Shown here piece by piece: positions 6,254-9,148 of a DNA stretch of 9,148 nt. The DNA is from CAYPEK01 sp964409645 (GTDB taxonomy: Bacteria > UBP15 > UBA6099). The notes under the pieces were generated by a model. The model had not been told where the DNA came from. It made no database searches and was given only the letters and a program-made list of their open reading frames with translations. A program made the translations under genes and the position numbers. The stretch lies in assembly GCA_964409645.1 (NCBI GenBank), contig CAYPEK010000146.1, positions 1 to 9,148 on the forward strand, in the 5' to 3' direction. How positions within the stretch are numbered: position 1 is the first letter of the stretch; each line of letters starts with the position of its first letter.

Positions 6254-7345
6254 ATGAGACCTCGAGAAATTTTCAACACTATGAAGACGGACATAATAGG
6301 ACAGGACGAGGTCGTCAAATACGTCGCCGTCGCCGTTTTCAAACACGTCTGCGGGGAGAAATACGGCAACATCGTAATGATCGGAAACTCAGGAACGGGA
6401 AAAACCTCCATCATGAAGGCGATGGAGAACATGTATATGACTAACCCGTTCTTCGACAAACACCGGGTAGTAATCCGCATGAACGCGAACTCGCTCGCGA
6501 ACGAAGAAGGAGAAGTCATAACCGGCTACCAGCTTTTTCGCACGCTGCAGGATCGCGCGGTGCAGATTCTCGGCAAAGACGCCACGCCGGAAAATATAAA
6601 AGAAGCGATGGAGCACGCAACCGTCTGCATAGACGAAATAGATAAGATCACCTCCAAGATCGGCGGCAAGCCCAACGTCATCGGCATCAATATTCAGCAG
6701 TCGCTACTCACTCTCATGGAAGGCGAAACGGTTGTGTTCGATACACAGATGCTCGAGGGCGGCGAATACAAGCCTTACCAGATGAACATCGACACAAGCC
6801 ACATTCTCTTCATCTGCGGCGGCGCGTTCGAGGAACTATACGATCAGGTTTACAGCCGCGTGTTTGAAGAAGGCCATCAGGACAAACTGACAAAGATGGA
6901 AATCGATGAAAACGGCGCCGTGTCGTTCAAACAGATATTCACACTGAAGGAAAATTTGATGCAGGAGGACATGTTCAGGTACGGCATGCTCCCGCAGTTC
7001 CTGTCGCGCTTCGATAACGCAATCGTGCTGAAAGACCTCAATGCGGACGATCTCGAAGTGATATTCTCCGAAACGCGCGAGTCAGTTTTCAACCTTTCCA
7101 AGCGATTCTTTACCCGCTTCAACATCGAGCTCGGAATAACCAAAAAAGCACAGCGTCTCATTGCGGTCGAAGCGTCGAAACACTCGCGAACCGGCGCGCG
7201 CGCACTCAAGGAAACCTACGGCCGCGTCATCAAACAGTTCGAGTTCGATCCGTTCGAGCATGAACAGGTTCGCAAACTCGGCGAGAACCAGTACGAACTC
7301 ACAATCGACGACAATATTGTGAGGACCGCCCTCGGCCTGAAATAA
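6254..7345 (+). CDS. ClpX-like AAA+ ATPase lacking the zinc-binding domain and IGF motif
   Basis: The 363-residue protein is one AAA+ module closest to ClpX. It starts directly at the ATPase (IIGQDEVVKYVAVAVFKH, like the ClpX IGQ region). It has Walker A GNSGTGKT (44-51), Walker B VCIDEID (124-130), the ClpX-like INIQQSLLTLMEG (145-157) and TSHILFICGGAF (181-192), an arginine-finger region MLPQFLSRFDN with R252, and sensor II GAR (314-316). A pore-loop tyrosine survives in TGYQ (Y92), in place of the ClpX GYVG. Compared with ClpX (about 420 residues) there is no N-terminal four-cysteine zinc domain. The segment after ICGGAF (193-240) has no IGF tripeptide, so docking to ClpP is unlikely. It is probably an unfoldase or remodeller acting alone. 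The start is supported by AAGGAG. It converges with the glycosyltransferase gene, 19 bp away. Confidence 0.85.
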   Translation: MRPREIFNTMKTDIIGQDEVVKYVAVAVFKHVCGEKYGNIVMIGNSGTGKTSIMKAMENMYMTNPFFDKHRVVIRMNANSLANEEGEVITGYQLFRTLQDRAVQILGKDATPENIKEAMEHATVCIDEIDKITSKIGGKPNVIGINIQQSLLTLMEGETVVFDTQMLEGGEYKPYQMNIDTSHILFICGGAFEELYDQVYSRVFEEGHQDKLTKMEIDENGAVSFKQIFTLKENLMQEDMFRYGMLPQFLSRFDNAIVLKDLNADDLEVIFSETRESVFNLSKRFFTRFNIELGITKKAQRLIAVEASKHSRTGARALKETYGRVIKQFEFDPFEHEQVRKLGENQYELTIDDNIVRTALGLK

Positions 7346-7364
7346 TCCGGGCTTACTCACGAAG

Positions 7365-8720
7365 TCATTTCAAATATTCTGGAACTATTTTCTTGTTTCG
7401 AGTCACTGCCGCCGCCGTACGGAATAATCCCGCTGCGGCAACAATAGATATGAGGAATTCCACAGGCGCTCTGAATCTGAAATACGCCTGCCCGCCGGGC
7501 ACAAACGCCATATAAAAAATCGCGATTAAAAGCAAAATCCACACAGCAGACGCCTCGCGCGCGGCAATCTTCTTAATCACCACGATCAAGCCGATCAAAA
7601 AAAGCAGGAAAGCCGCCGAGTCGATAAACCTGAAGGCGATTATTAGCGTATTGGCAAAAGCGTCGCTCCCCCCTCGCAGCTTTATCAGCACATGCGAGGT
7701 TGATGTCGGTCGAAGCGTCTGCCAAATTCCAGCGATATGCAGCGCCGCCCATCCCACAGGATTCCTTCGAATGTCCCGCCTTGCCTCCGCACCGAGCCGG
7801 TCGATCAATTCACGGTCGTTCTCCTTCGGATTCTTTGTATCCTCCATCCAAAGGCAATCGAACCTGCCCGCGTTTTGTTTCCATTCGTTCTGAATGAACG
7901 CCGCAGCGTCGTTATATGCGTTTTTGCCGAACAATCCGAGCGTCATACCTTTTTCAGAAATATATTTTACAGACGGCGCCTCGAAGCAATAAAGGTTGTA
8001 ATTGACGATATTTGTCACCACCGGCCGTCCATAGTAAGAATAATTTCTCCCGACCCACGGCAGAACTGCAACCGCGACACCGCATGTAAACAGCAGCGTC
8101 CGTCTTAGCGAAGCATTCTCACGTCTTAAAAAGAAAACAAACGGAATGAACAAGTAAAACAACGGCATAAGCGCCGTCCGGGTAAGAACCGCCGCGCCGA
8201 AAAGCAGCCCTCCCACCGCCGCGTGTGCCGTGCCGCCTTTGAATATGCTTTCCAGAATGCAGTACACCGACAAAGCAGCCAAAAAGGAGAATAGAGTCTC
8301 AGTCATGAGAAGTCCGGCGGAAGTTATCGCTACCGGGCATAACGCATATATGAGACCCGCCGCCGCGGCCGGTTTTCTGTCCGCGAACAGCAACTCGGCG
8401 ATTTTGAACGTCAGGGCTGCCGTCAGGCTGTCGAGTAACGCCTGAGCTGCCACAGTCGCAATGACGAAATGTGTTTTAAAGATTAGCGCCATCAGCGCCA
8501 GCATCGCAGGATACACAGGGCCGCGCTTTACCACATCGAAAACACCGTGCCCGGCCAGATCGTGCGCGAGTCGCACATACTCCGTCGAGTCCGGCCGTAA
8601 AATCGCACCGTCGGGATTTTTTAACACGAATACGAGAACAAACAATCTCACAGCCAGCGCCGCTAAAAAAATCAGCAGGCCAAGCCGGGTAACATCTTTA
8701 TTTATCTGCGCGTCGTCCAT
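7365..8720 (-). CDS. GT-C type membrane glycosyltransferase (PMT/ArnT-like, GT39/GT83 type)
   Basis: The 451-residue polytopic membrane protein has the layout of lipid-linked-sugar glycosyltransferases. A first membrane helix (about 11-33) is followed by an outer loop with the acidic motif RPDSTEY (42-48; D44 the likely catalytic or metal-binding residue). Then come RGPVYPAMLA (66-75), many hydrophobic helices, the second acidic site LMTETLF (138-144; E141), LPWVGRNY (220-227), a soluble stretch at about 240-325, and C-terminal helices with YFRFRAPVEF (413-422). It probably transfers a sugar from a polyprenyl-phosphate donor to an envelope lipid or protein; which one cannot be read from sequence. 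ATG 8720 is preferred, but a TTG two codons upstream (8726) is possible. Neither has a Shine-Dalgarno. It lies about 100 bp downstream of the acyltransferase on the same strand but has its own promoter candidate. Confidence 0.85.
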   Translation of the reverse strand: MDDAQINKDVTRLGLLIFLAALAVRLFVLVFVLKNPDGAILRPDSTEYVRLAHDLAGHGVFDVVKRGPVYPAMLALMALIFKTHFVIATVAAQALLDSLTAALTFKIAELLFADRKPAAAAGLIYALCPVAITSAGLLMTETLFSFLAALSVYCILESIFKGGTAHAAVGGLLFGAAVLTRTALMPLFYLFIPFVFFLRRENASLRRTLLFTCGVAVAVLPWVGRNYSYYGRPVVTNIVNYNLYCFEAPSVKYISEKGMTLGLFGKNAYNDAAAFIQNEWKQNAGRFDCLWMEDTKNPKENDRELIDRLGAEARRDIRRNPVGWAALHIAGIWQTLRPTSTSHVLIKLRGGSDAFANTLIIAFRFIDSAAFLLFLIGLIVVIKKIAAREASAVWILLLIAIFYMAFVPGGQAYFRFRAPVEFLISIVAAAGLFRTAAAVTRNKKIVPEYLK

Positions 8721-8750
8721 ACGCAATCAACGTCCAACCAAGATAAGGAT

Positions 8751-8759
8751 ATTCTATCA
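8751..8759 (-). promoter_or_regulatory. Extended -10 promoter candidate for the glycosyltransferase
   Basis: The minus strand reads TGATAGAAT (8759-8751), a TGn extended -10 with TAGAAT. Transcription would start near 8744, about 24 nt before ATG 8720. No good -35 is seen; a TATAAT at 8774-8769 and a TTGACT at 8792-8787 are nearby but wrongly spaced for each other. The rest of 8727-8822 shows a run of six G (8816-8821) and no clear terminator. Confidence 0.4.
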
Positions 8760-8822
8760 GAAACCGGGATTATATTTCACGAAAAGAGTCAAGTACCGTT
8801 AAAGCGGAAACAGCCGGGGGGA

Positions 8823-8996
8823 TCACGCTCTTATGAATATCTTTTTACGGTACATTCCGAACATGACCATCCACCAGAAAAAAACGAAAAGCGAAAGATA
8901 CATCCAGCCGCCGGCGAGGTGTCCGAAATTCCTGAAAAAGAAGTCGTAAATAAATTGCTGCACAGTGACATCATCTCCCGCCATGCCCCTGATCGT
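8823..8996 (-). CDS. In-frame C-terminal continuation of the acyltransferase beyond TAG (readthrough or remnant)
   Basis: Directly after the TAG at 8999-8997 the same frame stays open for 57 codons to a TGA at 8825-8823. It encodes a short amphipathic stretch (QQFIYDFFFRNFG), one strong membrane helix (GGWMYLSLFVFFWWMVMFG) and the basic ending MYRKKIFIRA. This ending is very like the YRKKIF-type C-terminus of HGSNAT/NagX-family proteins, so the segment belongs to the same gene. If translated separately, the first ATG is at 8984 (53 residues), but no properly spaced Shine-Dalgarno precedes it. It is therefore either a remnant of a nonsense-mutated gene, translated by TAG readthrough or reassignment, or the product of a sequence error. 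Confidence 0.6.
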   Translation of the reverse strand, partial: TIRGMAGDDVTVQQFIYDFFFRNFGHLAGGWMYLSLFVFFWWMVMFGMYRKKIFIRA

Positions 8997-8999
8997 CTA
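8997..8999 (-). other. In-frame amber (TAG) codon inside the acyltransferase frame
   Basis: The minus-strand codons read CGT GAG TAG ACG ATC. Family-like protein sequence lies on both sides in one frame with no shift, so this is a single-codon interruption. It falls in the variable loop between the last two membrane helices. Possible causes are nonsense mutation, sequencing error, or decoding of TAG as an amino acid. Confidence 0.75.
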
Positions 9000-9148
9000 C
9001 TCACGCAGAAAATGTATGTTCACCAGCACCGGCAGCACAAAAATTACGAGAGCGTTCATGCCGAAGACCACGAACGGGAATGTCCATCGCCTGAGCCCCT
9101 TGACATCCGCGATGTAATAGAAAAGGCCGAGTCCTATCGCGCCCCAAC
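8997..9148 (-). CDS. NagX/HGSNAT-like (DUF5009) membrane acyltransferase, partial, ending at in-frame TAG
   Basis: The right edge cuts the gene; 49 codons are visible before a TAG at 8999-8997. They encode a membrane segment (WGAIGLGLFYYIADV), a basic loop (KGLRRW) and then TFPFVVFGMNALVIFVLPVL, whose W-x3-F-x3-G-x-NA pattern is typical of the late helices of heparan-alpha-glucosaminide N-acetyltransferase/NagX proteins. These enzymes pass an acetyl group from acetyl-CoA across the membrane to a glycan amino sugar, but bacterial members of this group are mostly uncharacterised. The family normally has one further helix and a YRKKIF-like end. That end is present here but only after the TAG. 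With TAG as stop the protein would lack its last membrane helix. The family call rests on a short fragment. Confidence 0.7.
   Translation of the reverse strand, partial: WGAIGLGLFYYIADVKGLRRWTFPFVVFGMNALVIFVLPVLVNIHFLRE

Noticed and set aside
1..9148. Mobile element, phage defence system, CRISPR array, tRNA or rRNA
   Set aside because: No transposase, integrase, nuclease or restriction motifs, no regularly spaced direct repeats, and no recognisable tRNA or rRNA segments were seen.

Overview
The window is bacterial chromosomal DNA with about seven protein genes. Coding regions are moderately GC-rich and the control regions are strongly AT-rich. A vitamin B12-dependent (class II) ribonucleotide reductase, the DXP-independent PLP synthase PdxS and a GT-C type membrane glycosyltransferase suggest an oxygen-sensitive or facultative bacterium, probably Gram-negative and from a poorly cultured lineage. 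The sequence does not fix the phylum. I see no tRNA, rRNA, insertion sequence, phage gene or CRISPR array.

Layout. (1) 1-739, minus: pdxS, cut by the left edge. (2) 740-1374: a 635-bp control region between the divergent pdxS and nrdJ. It holds a GC-rich hairpin in the pdxS leader, three in-phase DnaA boxes beside very AT-rich DNA, a tandem NrdR site, a good promoter and a ~147-nt nrdJ leader with two mutually exclusive hairpins. (3) 1375-3807, plus: nrdJ. (4) 3939-5003, plus: an exported alpha/alpha-toroid (prenyltransferase/squalene-oxidase-repeat-like) protein. (5) 5011-6111, minus: a radical SAM/SPASM protein, convergent with the toroid gene 7 bp away. (6) 6254-7345, plus: a ClpX-like AAA+ ATPase lacking both the zinc-binding domain and a recognisable ClpP-docking IGF motif. 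(7) 7365-8720, minus: a GT-C membrane glycosyltransferase. (8) 8823-9148, minus: the C-terminal part of a NagX/DUF5009-type membrane acyltransferase, cut by the right edge and interrupted by an in-frame TAG.

How the parts fit. nrdJ supplies deoxynucleotides. Its upstream DNA combines a predicted NrdR site, DnaA boxes and a structured leader, so dNTP synthesis is plausibly tied to nucleotide pools, to replication initiation and perhaps to an RNA-level signal. The glycosyltransferase and acyltransferase lie on one strand and may both modify envelope glycans. The toroid, radical SAM and AAA+ genes have no shared function that I can show.

Most worth a second look: the amber codon inside the acyltransferase frame, beyond which the family's C-terminal helix continues; the nrdJ control region; the stripped-down ClpX-like ATPase; and two genes whose -10 boxes sit 6-7 nt before the ATG and that lack a Shine-Dalgarno, implying leaderless mRNAs.
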